A stretch of DNA of 64,000 nucleotides from Deltaproteobacteria bacterium. GTDB taxonomy: Bacteria > Desulfobacterota > Desulfobacteria > Desulfobacterales > Desulfatirhabdiaceae. Under the pieces are notes generated by a model. The model worked only from the letters and a program-made list of their open reading frames with translations, had not been told where the DNA came from and ran no database searches. The position numbers and the translations under genes were made by a program. Below, in pieces: positions 28,946 to 37,786 of this stretch (positions are counted from its first letter, which is position 1; every line of letters begins with the position of its first letter). The stretch covers positions 1 through 64,000 of the forward strand of contig JACRBZ010000011.1 of assembly GCA_016219185.1 (NCBI GenBank). Direction: 5' to 3'.

Positions 28946-30016
28946 TCAGTAATACCCGTGCATAAAAAGAGTGTGAGCCAGGGCTTCCAGATTCTCCAGC
29001 GGTGTATCGGGTGGAAATTCACAGGCGGGCATAAGCATGAAACCCCCGGGGTGTTTCATGCCGGCAGTCAGGCATCGCCCGACCTCCGCGATCACAGCCT
29101 CCCGGGATCCCTTGTGGAGAACGCCGTTGTTCACATTGCCGCCGAGGATATGGGTCTTACCGATGACGACGCCTGTCTTTTCAAGGTCCATTTCATGTCC
29201 GATGGAAAATACCGTGCGGGGGGGAAGCGGGATATCCGCCCAGTGGGCCAGGTTGGCGGTGTGGTCGCCGCATAGATGAACCACCACGTTTGCAATCCCT
29301 GCCGATCGGTAAAAATCAAAGATCTCCCGAATATAGGGTTTTGCGTATGTCACGAACATCTCGACCGGAATCAACTGGTTGGATTCCATGGGTACTCCGG
29401 CAAACACGCTGCAGTTTCGGGCGCCATGCTTTTTGATGGTCTTTTCGGCGGTCCGGATGATGAAACGGGTGACTTTTTGCTGCAGATTATGAACGGCTTC
29501 CGGATAGCGCACCAGCCATTTGAGAAAATTCGCCCGCCCCACAATACCGGCGGAAAACGTGGTGGGCGTGCCTCCCGGAAGCGATGCCGGGAACCCCTGC
29601 CGGCGACTGAGGGTGTTGAATTGATCCACAAGCGGGTTCATGCCCGCTGTTTCAGGGTCCGGTTCCAAAAGCGTGTCCACCTGATGCGGCTCATGTAGCA
29701 GGGGCTCGGAACCGGGGGCGATGAAACGGTTGTTGTCCGGCCAGATGATTTTTCCGCCAAACTCCCATGCGCCCCGGTCCGCCCATCCATAAGTGGGACG
29801 GCCGTTCATCCATGGATAAGCCTGCATGAGATGCATGCCCGCTGCAAAAGCTTTTTCCGGATTGCGGTAGAACTCACCCCTGTCGATGCCGAAGATCCTT
29901 GCGGAAAACCCCATTGAAAATGGATTGAAAGGCACTCTGTCCATGGGCTCCCCGGCAATGAGCGCCATGAGACGCTCTCTGGGGGTCAAGGTGTCTTTTT
30001 CGATAAAACCGCTCAT
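28946..30016 (-). CDS. UroD-family methyltransferase/decarboxylase
   Basis: TPRERLMALIAGEPMDRVPFNPFSMGFSARIF...VVVHLCGDHTANLAHWADIPLPPRTVFSIGHEMD. Confidence 0.82.
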   Translation of the reverse strand: MSGFIEKDTLTPRERLMALIAGEPMDRVPFNPFSMGFSARIFGIDRGEFYRNPEKAFAAGMHLMQAYPWMNGRPTYGWADRGAWEFGGKIIWPDNNRFIAPGSEPLLHEPHQVDTLLEPDPETAGMNPLVDQFNTLSRRQGFPASLPGGTPTTFSAGIVGRANFLKWLVRYPEAVHNLQQKVTRFIIRTAEKTIKKHGARNCSVFAGVPMESNQLIPVEMFVTYAKPYIREIFDFYRSAGIANVVVHLCGDHTANLAHWADIPLPPRTVFSIGHEMDLEKTGVVIGKTHILGGNVNNGVLHKGSREAVIAEVGRCLTAGMKHPGGFMLMPACEFPPDTPLENLEALAHTLFMHGYY

Positions 30017-32022
30017 CGGTCCGTCTTTCTGTCGACTCTGGCGGGAAGAGCCCGCATCCAGGGAAAGCCCGACAGGGGATCGAGGTGTTGGAGACCGGTA
30101 ATTTCGTTGACATTGGCTTCCACCCACCCATGCGTCATTCGCAGGCAGTCCGGACGCACCTCCGGGGTGAGCCTCACGCAAAGCTCGATACTGCCATCCC
30201 GGGTGGAAAGCCGGACCCTGTCTCCGTCTCCGATACCGAGGCGAGACGCCGCATCGGTATGTATATCCAATAAAGGCTCCGGCATTGTCGCTTTGCAGGT
30301 GGGGCTCTGCCTGAACTGGCTGTGCTGGTAGCACGGCACGCGATCTCCGGTGCTCAGCCAGAAAGGAAATTCATCATCAGGACCGTATGGCAGCCTGAAA
30401 GAATCCGGGGTAGGTAATGCGGGATTCCCCGTTGCTTCCACGGACCGGGAATAATAATGCACCTTTCCGTCAGGCGTGTTCCAGGCGCCTTTCCTGGTTT
30501 TTTCAGGTTGATATTCCACCGTCGCGGATGGGCTGTTTAAAAGATCGTCGAGAGTTATGCCGCTAACCGACAGCCTGTGCATCAAGGCATCCCGATTGTC
30601 TTCCCAGGGAAGCAGATTGCCGAGTCCGAGAGCCCCGGCAAGCCGGAAAAGGAACTTCCATGTGGGCCAACCCATGCCCGAGGACGCCACCGGCCGAATC
30701 AATCCCAAATGGGGCTGTCCCATCCGGCCATAGTCAATCAATTCCAGATTTTCCAGGAAGGATGCGGCCGGAAAAACCAGATCCGCCATTTGCGCGGTCG
30801 GGGTCATGAAAAGATCGAAGACCGCCATGAAATCAAGTTTTTCAAAGGCCCTGCGATACGTTTGCGTATTGGGAAAGGTCAGCAGGGGGTTGCCTCCCAC
30901 GACCAGCATGGCGCGAACCGGATAGGGAACATCGTCCAGGATGGCCCGTGGCAGATACATGCCCTGGCCCTGGCCCAGGTTGGCCGTAAAAAGCGGCCTT
31001 TCAATTTTGCCGATCGGGTCCGCCATGACGGGGTATCGGTCCATTCCCGGAAGCGGGGCAAGAAGCGATGCCATGGGCGCCGTGACGGCTTCAGGATCCA
31101 GAATCGTTAAAAGAGACGCAATGGCGCGTACCGTCTGAACACCGTTTGGCTGCAATTCGAGACCCGATCCGGTCTGTATCCAGCCGGGCAAATTATCGAA
31201 AATCAAAGATGCTGCTTCCCAAAACCTGTTTTCTTCGATCCCGGTGGGTTTAAGGAGGTCCGTGAGGGGAATGCCGGAAACCAGTTTCTTCAGATCATCC
31301 CATCCATTGCTGAGTGCCTGCGAGGACGCGATATGTCGATTCTCGATGGCGAACTTGATAAATGCCAGGGCAAGGAACCCGTCCGAGCCGGGTGTGATGG
31401 AAAGGTGATAATCCGCCAGTTTTGCCGTATTCGTGGTTGAAGGGTCAATGACGATGAGCTTTGTTCCCGCTTTCAAGGACTTTTTCAGGGCGCCGGCGGA
31501 CCTGGCAAGCGCCACGGCAGGGTTGGCCCCCCATATGATCGCCGTTTTTATCCTGGCGTAATCCGGTGCGGGCATTCCGCCGCAGGTCAATCTAAAACCC
31601 AAGGTCATGGCGAAGTGACAGAGACTTCCGACCGTAATGTAGTTGGGGGTTCCGAAGCCATGCGCGAGATGACTCATGTACTGAGAGATTTCCTGATGTT
31701 TCAGGGATTCCCCCTTGTAGAATACAACGCTTTGCGGACCGTGATTCTGTCGGCAGCGATCCAACCGGTAAGCCAGGATTGACAAAGCATCCTCATAGGA
31801 AATTTCTGTCCAGCTAGACCTTTTTTTCAACAGCGGTTGACGCAACCGGTGGGGGGAGGCGTATATCTCGCCGTAGTTCTTCCCTCGAAGACATACGAAC
31901 CCCCGGCTGATGGGATGCCGGGGATTTCCGGTTATGTGAATATCACCGCCATGATCCTGTATCAATATACCGCAATTTTCTTTGCAGACATGACATATGG
32001 ATGGGGTATGGTTAGATTTCAA
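30013..32022 (-). CDS. Molybdopterin oxidoreductase (formate dehydrogenase/DMSO reductase superfamily)
   Basis: CHVCKENCGILIQ...GFVCLRGKNYGEIYASPHRLRQPLLKK (4Fe-4S and MGD binding), C-terminal molydopterin-dinucleotide domain. Confidence 0.9.
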   Translation of the reverse strand: MKSNHTPSICHVCKENCGILIQDHGGDIHITGNPRHPISRGFVCLRGKNYGEIYASPHRLRQPLLKKRSSWTEISYEDALSILAYRLDRCRQNHGPQSVVFYKGESLKHQEISQYMSHLAHGFGTPNYITVGSLCHFAMTLGFRLTCGGMPAPDYARIKTAIIWGANPAVALARSAGALKKSLKAGTKLIVIDPSTTNTAKLADYHLSITPGSDGFLALAFIKFAIENRHIASSQALSNGWDDLKKLVSGIPLTDLLKPTGIEENRFWEAASLIFDNLPGWIQTGSGLELQPNGVQTVRAIASLLTILDPEAVTAPMASLLAPLPGMDRYPVMADPIGKIERPLFTANLGQGQGMYLPRAILDDVPYPVRAMLVVGGNPLLTFPNTQTYRRAFEKLDFMAVFDLFMTPTAQMADLVFPAASFLENLELIDYGRMGQPHLGLIRPVASSGMGWPTWKFLFRLAGALGLGNLLPWEDNRDALMHRLSVSGITLDDLLNSPSATVEYQPEKTRKGAWNTPDGKVHYYSRSVEATGNPALPTPDSFRLPYGPDDEFPFWLSTGDRVPCYQHSQFRQSPTCKATMPEPLLDIHTDAASRLGIGDGDRVRLSTRDGSIELCVRLTPEVRPDCLRMTHGWVEANVNEITGLQHLDPLSGFPWMRALPARVDRKTDR

Positions 32023-32071
32023 AATGTTATTTCCTTTTGACGAATCATCACTTCATTGAGTTGACGTGTTA

Positions 32072-32120
32072 TTTACATTATAAATAATTATAAGTCTAAT
32101 TCAAAAAAGCTATATAAAGG
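32072..32120 (-). promoter_or_regulatory. Candidate promoter/operator upstream of the molybdopterin oxidoreductase/methyltransferase operon
   Basis: TTTACATTATAAATAATTATAAGTCTAATTCAAAAAAGCTATATAAAGG (+ strand), about 40 of 49 positions shared with 22872-22920. Confidence 0.6.
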
Positions 32121-32387
32121 TGGGATTTATAGCAATAACTTATTTAAGCATTGCATTCATGTTCGATCGAGAGCGCTGCATTCAATTAATTTACCGGAGG
32201 TATATTTATGAAATTCAACCTTTGCTGAAGACTGACAGCCCCATCAAACCGGAGATTCAGCTCAGCGTTTATGGGCAGATTCTGGAGTCGCAAAAAAAGA
32301 CGCAGTAAGGTGTGGGGGGGCCTTTCCAAGGTTGCCTGATGACAACCGGGCACGGTTCGGGAAGATGCGATAAACTTTATTTTTGTA

Positions 32388-32409
32388 GGGGTTCAATATT
32401 TTGAACCCC
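32388..32409. terminator. Hairpin GGGGTTCAA-TATT-TTGAACCCC, possible (bidirectional) terminator
   Basis: Perfect 9-bp stem with 4-nt loop in an intergenic region; no strong U tract. Confidence 0.4.
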
Positions 32410-32500
32410 TTCCCTGCTTTCCGTGTTTTCCGCGGAGAGTTTTTTGATATGGCCCGGGTTATAATCAACGCCCGGGATTCACTTATCCGTTTATTGTCGA

Positions 32501-32818
32501 TCAATCAGAGCAACAGGACCCGGTTGTTCCGCAACTGGAGCACCCTGAAGAAAATTTAATGGCGCAATCCAGCTTGAAGCCATTTGGCAGGAAATCGACT
32601 TTAATGGGTTTGGCTTTCTCCATGAACTGCTTGTCAACGATATAGGTGAATCCGTCAATTTCAAACACGTCATCCGTGGTTTTTTGCTCATCCAGGGCCA
32701 TTGCCAGGCTTGGCCCGCCGCAGCCGCCTTCATTGATGAAAATACGAATGGGTACAATTTCCTTGCCTTTGAAATATTCAACGATCTGGTTTGTCGCTGA
32801 TGCCGTAACCTCAACCAT
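32501..32818 (-). CDS. IscA/HesB-family Fe-S/redox protein
   Basis: IRIFINEGGCGGPSLAMALDEQKTTDDVFEIDGFTYIVDKQ...CAIKFSSGCSSCGTTGSCCSD. Confidence 0.82.
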   Translation of the reverse strand: MVEVTASATNQIVEYFKGKEIVPIRIFINEGGCGGPSLAMALDEQKTTDDVFEIDGFTYIVDKQFMEKAKPIKVDFLPNGFKLDCAIKFSSGCSSCGTTGSCCSD

Positions 32819-32988
32819 GATATCCTCCAATATAAATAATGAATAATAAATAGAAATATAATGCATAAAATGAATAGCAACTATACGTATTCATTATCTT
32901 AATTAACCTTCAATGTAGAAGTTGTCAATGGCAAATCGGCATGGATGCCTGATGATCGCGGGCAGCGGGCATTTACGGGAGCATATCG

Positions 32989-33189
32989 ATGAAATACTGG
33001 TTGATGAAATCCGAGCCGACAACGTTTGGGATCGATGACCTGATGGCGCGTCCGGACGGGATCGATCACTGGGATGGCGTGCGCAACTACCAGGCGCGAA
33101 ACTTTCTGCGCTTATCGATTCAGCCGGTGACCCAAAGCGAGTTTGATTTTATCGTCGCGCTTGACCGCGCGGACCTTCCCGGAAGTTAA
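32989..33189 (+). pseudogene. EVE-domain protein with internal deletion
   Basis: N-terminus MKYWLMKSEPTTFGIDDLMARPDGIDHWDGVRNYQARNFLR is an intact EVE start. It is joined directly to LSIQPVTQSEFDFIVAL, which looks like an EVE C-terminus; the middle of the domain is missing. Confidence 0.75.
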
Positions 33190-34199
33190 CCACCATTTCC
33201 GGACCGCCCCGTTGCCCGATCCTTCTGCCGGGTGAATTTATTCCGGTATTCCCTGGGCGACAGGCCGGTGTATTCTTTGAATAATTTACGGAAGGTGCTG
33301 CTGTTTTCATAGCCGATGGCCCGGGTGATTTCATCAACCGTGTCCGGCCTTGTTTCCAGGATTCTTTTGGCTGTTTCGATGCGCATCTGCTGCAGGCAAT
33401 TCAACGGAGATTCGCCGGTGGCTTTCTTGAACCGGCGGATAAAATGCCGGGGACTGATCCCCACCTGTCCGGCAAGGGCTTCCATGCTCATGTTTTCCGT
33501 CAGATGGGCTTCCATCCACTGCTGTGCCTTGAGAATTCCGTCATCGCCATGGCCTTTATAAACATTGAATATGGCGTAGGAAGCCTGGCTTACCCGGCTG
33601 GAATCCACCAGAAAGGCTTTGGAACACTGGGACGCCAGTTCGGACGAGCCAAAGGTTTCAATGATATGAAGCCCCAGATTGTAGAATGCGGACACGGCTC
33701 CGGAACAGATCAGGCCTTTATCCCGGGTGAGAATGCGTTCCGGTTTCAAAATGACTTTGGGGTAGCGGCGTCGAAAAAGCCGGGCAAAGACCCAGTTGGT
33801 GGTTGCCAGTCTGCCATCCAGCAAACCGGTTTCCGCCAGAACAAATGTGCCGGTGCACAGAGCTGCGATGGACACGCCCTGCTCGTACCGGTCCGTTATC
33901 CAGTTGAGCATGCCTTTTGCATTTTCGGGAAGAAGTTCCACATTGGGCAGAAAGGGCGGGATGATGATGAGATCGGTTTGTTCAAGATCCGTGAAACCGC
34001 CATCCGGCGTGATCTGAAATCCGCCGCTGACACAAACGGCTTTTCCATCCGGGCTCAGGATCCGTGTTTCAAATAACGGTTCTGTTTTCTTACCGGTATT
34101 TGCTGAATGCCAGAGATTGGCGATGGTAAAGCTGTCAATCAATCCGGAAATCCCTGAAAAACCGCAGCCGTCAGCCGCAATAAAGCTGATTTTTGCCAC
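33186..34199 (-). CDS. GlxA/FtrA-type AraC-family transcriptional regulator (DJ-1/PfpI-like + HTH)
   Basis: N-terminal DJ-1-like domain (VSIAALCTGTFVLAETGLLDG) and AraC HTH (ISPRHFIRRFKKATGESPLNCLQQMRIETAKRIL). Confidence 0.9.
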   Translation of the reverse strand: MAKISFIAADGCGFSGISGLIDSFTIANLWHSANTGKKTEPLFETRILSPDGKAVCVSGGFQITPDGGFTDLEQTDLIIIPPFLPNVELLPENAKGMLNWITDRYEQGVSIAALCTGTFVLAETGLLDGRLATTNWVFARLFRRRYPKVILKPERILTRDKGLICSGAVSAFYNLGLHIIETFGSSELASQCSKAFLVDSSRVSQASYAIFNVYKGHGDDGILKAQQWMEAHLTENMSMEALAGQVGISPRHFIRRFKKATGESPLNCLQQMRIETAKRILETRPDTVDEITRAIGYENSSTFRKLFKEYTGLSPREYRNKFTRQKDRATGRSGNGG

Positions 34200-34341
34200 C
34201 GCTTACTCCTTTCTTCCATCGTGCGTTCCGGTTAAACGCCAAATTATTATGTCTGTTTTGGAACGCTATTTGTCATTTATGCCGCTTTTGAATCGTTCTG
34301 TCAAATGGTATGATTCGACAAAAAAACAGACAGGAGGGAAA

Positions 34342-35380
34342 CATGGAAAACAGTGATCATGACATGCCGGATACCAGCGGATTGGATTTAAACAACCACC
34401 CCAGCGTCATCACATACCGGCAAGCGCCGAAAAAAGTCAAACAGGAAATCGTTTCCAGGAAATGGATCAAGGACATCGTCCGTGAAGCCGGAGCCGATGA
34501 TGCGGGAGTTGTGGAAATCGACCGGTTGGAGCTCGAGGATCAGAAACACACCATACTGACCGCCTTTCCCCGGGCAAAGACCCTGGTCAGTTTTGCCTGC
34601 CGTATGAATGCGCCGCAGATCCAATCCCCGGACCGCACGCTGGCCGATGGGGAGTTTATTGCCCTGGACGCCGAGATGCTGCTCATTTCCCGGAAAGTGG
34701 TCAGGGTGCTCCGGGAAAATGGAATCGCCGCCATCACCCCTTCCGAAGGCTTTCCCCAGGATATGAACAAATGGCCGGGGAAGATGTTCACGGTTTCCCA
34801 TAAACCCGTGGCCGCGGCAGCCGGTCTCGGCCATATCGGCCACCACCGGCTGCTGATCCATCCCGTGTTCGGCAGCCATGTCTGCCTGGGCACCCTGATC
34901 ATGGATACGGCCCTGGACAGCTATGATCAGCCCCTTGATTTCAACCCCTGCATTTCCTGCAAGCTCTGCGTCAGCGTCTGCCCCACCGGCGCCATTGGAA
35001 AGGATGGTTCTTTCGAGTTTTTCTCCTGCCTTGTCCACGCATACCGCGATCGGCTGGGCGGGTTTCTCAACTGGACCGAGGCCCTTGTGACCAGCAAGGA
35101 CATGGAAGAATACCGGCAAAAAAGAAACGACAGCGAAACCATGGCTGTCTGGCAGAGCCTGACTTACGGCGGCGGATACCGCTGCGGATACTGCATGAGC
35201 GTGTGCCCGGCGGGTACGGATATCATCGGATCATACATTGATAGCCGGAAAGCGTATATCCAGACCATCGTAAAACCCCTTCAGGAGAGAAAGGAGAGCG
35301 TATACGTCCTTCCCGGCCCGGAATCCGAAACTTCTCTGAGCAAACGATTCCCCAATAAAACGGCAAGGCCGGTCCTCTGA
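34342..35380 (+). CDS. QueG/reductive-dehalogenase-like 4Fe-4S protein
   Basis: AGGAGGGAAAC-ATG start; two ferredoxin motifs CISCKLCVSVCPTGAI and CGYCMSVCPAG. Confidence 0.8.
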
Positions 35381-35386
35381 CCGGCC
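35367..35386 (+). terminator. Intrinsic-terminator-like hairpin overlapping the stop codon
   Basis: GGCCGGTC-CTCT-GACCGGCC perfect 8-bp stem. Confidence 0.45.
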
Positions 35387-35514
35387 CCGAATTTCCGACT
35401 TTATTGACTGTCGGATCAGTGATCTGCCTTGGCCTTGCACGGAGTCGGGCCTGAATTTACCTGATTGACAGGGCCCGACATGGTCACCATCGGCCCGAAT
35501 GGCTTTAATTGACG

Positions 35515-36438
35515 CTAAAAGCTGAAATGGTCCTCTTTACCATTGGATTGAGAGCGAGTGATCATCAGCCGGCACAGATCATACATGACTCTGAAGGGCT
35601 GAATATCGGTCAGACCGTCCACGAACCGGGCCTTGTCGATGGCGATTCTTTCCGAGGCCTCTCCGGATTTGAGCCGGGCCATCAGTTCGTTATGGTAGGT
35701 TTCAGTGGCTTTCAAGGCCTTTCTTAAATGCTCCCGGACGCCGCCCCGGATGATGCAGTTATGGCTCAGCACGGCCCGTTCGGCCGGAAAGGTGGCCAGT
35801 TTTCGGATGCTGTCGCAGTACGCCTCCAGGGAAACGAAGTAATTAGGCCAGAAAACATCTTTTTCCGGCACATAAAACCCCGTTGCATCCCCGATGGCAA
35901 GGGTGCCTTGCTTTTCCTCGAAATAGGAAACATGGCAGGCGGAGTGTCCGGGGGTTTCGATGACGCGCCAGACAATGCCGGCGCCCAAATCGATGGTGTC
36001 GCCGTCCTTTACGGTTTTATCCACCTCGAATGAATAATTATTGAGAAACGGCGGCAGTTGGTCAATCTCTTCCTTGGCTTTCATGAGCTGGGCGATACTG
36101 GCATCCACCACGATGAATTCGTTGAACAGCTCTTCTTTTTTCAGAATTTTTGCACCGATGGGGCTGGCCAGAAGCTGTACATCGGGCCAGGCTCTTTTAA
36201 AAAGCGGGACCCCGCCGATATGGTCCGCATGGGTGTGGGTCAGGGCAATGTATTTGATTTGGTCCAGACTTATCCCCATGGATTGTATCTGATCGACAAT
36301 GATCTGAAAGGTGGGTCCGGTGCCGCCTTCAATAATCATCCCGATTTCTCCGATGGACAGGTAGGCCGGAAAGGCCGGAGTGCCCAATCGGAAAAAATTA
36401 GGTGTCAGTGCAACCGGATCGTGTAAGCGTGCGTTCAT
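35515..36438 (-). CDS. MBL-fold metallo-hydrolase
   Basis: ALTHTHADHIGGVPLFKRAWP...ETPGHSACHVSYFEEKQGTLAIGDATG. Confidence 0.9.
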   Translation of the reverse strand: MNARLHDPVALTPNFFRLGTPAFPAYLSIGEIGMIIEGGTGPTFQIIVDQIQSMGISLDQIKYIALTHTHADHIGGVPLFKRAWPDVQLLASPIGAKILKKEELFNEFIVVDASIAQLMKAKEEIDQLPPFLNNYSFEVDKTVKDGDTIDLGAGIVWRVIETPGHSACHVSYFEEKQGTLAIGDATGFYVPEKDVFWPNYFVSLEAYCDSIRKLATFPAERAVLSHNCIIRGGVREHLRKALKATETYHNELMARLKSGEASERIAIDKARFVDGLTDIQPFRVMYDLCRLMITRSQSNGKEDHFSF

Positions 36439-36535
36439 TTTAAATTCTCCCTGATGCAATATATGAATACGGTAATTCCGTATCGTCGGTTGATTGTTCT
36501 TGAGCAGACCGCGTATTCAGTGCCCAGCGATTCGC

Positions 36536-37786
36536 CTATGGATTTGGTCCAGCCATGAGTCTGCTGATGTGCAGCACCTGTACCGGCAGATGGTGCCTGC
36601 GGGCGCCCGCTTTCAGGTGAAGCAGACATCCCGGGCAGGCGGTGACCACGGTTTGGGCCCCGCTCCTTCGGATGGCCGTCATTTTTTCATCCAAAAGGCG
36701 CAAGCCGATTTGACGATGGGTTAAGCCGAAAGCGCCTCCCAGGCCGCAGCACGCGTCAGCCCCCTCCATTTCCCGGTATGAAATGCCGCTTATCGATTGA
36801 AGCAGCCTGCGGGGGGACTCGCTGATCCCCTGATGCCACCGCATATGACAGGGATCATGATAGGTAACGCTCCGGCCGATACCTGCGGGCTCCGGCGGCT
36901 TAAAATCCGCGGCATGCAGAAGCTGGGTAAAATCAACGCTCCTTCGGGCCAGATCCGCTGCAAGGCCATGCATGGGATCATTTTTTTCAAACCAGCCGGC
37001 ATAGCCCTTTAACGCGGACCCGCAAGTGGCGCATCCCGTAACCACCCGATCAAAATTCGACAACACACGGATATTGCGTTCGGCCATCAAGCGGGCCGTC
37101 TTAAACTCTCCGTCGCTGTAAACCGCATGACCGCAGCAGCTCAAGCCTTGCGGAAAGTACACCTCGAAACCGGCCCTTGCCAGGGCCGTGATCATATCCC
37201 TGGCGATTTCAGCCATAAAAAATTCGAAAACGCATCCGGGAAAAATAGCGATTCGCCCCTTTACGGCAACGCCGGCGGCAGGCCTGGCATGCCGGGGAAT
37301 CGGCCGGGCAAAAGACCGCAGGGCGCCCGATGGCAGGGATAGATTGCCGGACAATATGGAGGCGGCTTCCGCCAGATGTCTCATCGGCTTACCGTTTTTA
37401 ACCGAAACGCCGGGCAGCACCGATGCCATGCCGATCAGTTGGGCGATAACGGCCCGGTTCCCCACCATGGCCCGATGAACCAGGCGCCGGAGCAGGGATG
37501 GCCGGGATTTTTTTACGACATCATGCCGCGCGTGAATCGTGATTTCGGCAGGCAGGAGTCCGGCCGGGCAAACGCTTTCACATCGCCGGCACAAGAGGCA
37601 ATAGGTCAGGCTGGCACGGTAAGCGTTATCCCGGGGAAGCCGGTTCTCCGCCACCATCTTGATCAGCATGTTCCGCCCGCGGGCCACATGGGTCTCCACC
37701 CGATCATGGATATAGACGGGGCAGACCGACATGCAAAAGCCGCATTTCATACACCGGGCCGGATCAATGGCGCCAATCGGGTTCAT
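36536..37786 (-). CDS. (Fe-S)-binding oxidoreductase subunit, GlcF-like
   Basis: CMKCGFCMSVCPVY, CLLCRRCESVCPAG, two CCG-type regions. Confidence 0.87.
   Translation of the reverse strand: MNPIGAIDPARCMKCGFCMSVCPVYIHDRVETHVARGRNMLIKMVAENRLPRDNAYRASLTYCLLCRRCESVCPAGLLPAEITIHARHDVVKKSRPSLLRRLVHRAMVGNRAVIAQLIGMASVLPGVSVKNGKPMRHLAEAASILSGNLSLPSGALRSFARPIPRHARPAAGVAVKGRIAIFPGCVFEFFMAEIARDMITALARAGFEVYFPQGLSCCGHAVYSDGEFKTARLMAERNIRVLSNFDRVVTGCATCGSALKGYAGWFEKNDPMHGLAADLARRSVDFTQLLHAADFKPPEPAGIGRSVTYHDPCHMRWHQGISESPRRLLQSISGISYREMEGADACCGLGGAFGLTHRQIGLRLLDEKMTAIRRSGAQTVVTACPGCLLHLKAGARRHHLPVQVLHISRLMAGPNP

Noticed and set aside
32208-32339. GGAGG-preceded ATG reading MKFNLC-TGA-RLTAPSN... as a mini selenoprotein or leader
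   Set aside because: The downstream peptide is basic with no recognisable fold, and the other frame (…LLKTDSPIKPEIQLSVYGQILESQKKTQ) looks equally protein-like. No supporting structure was seen.
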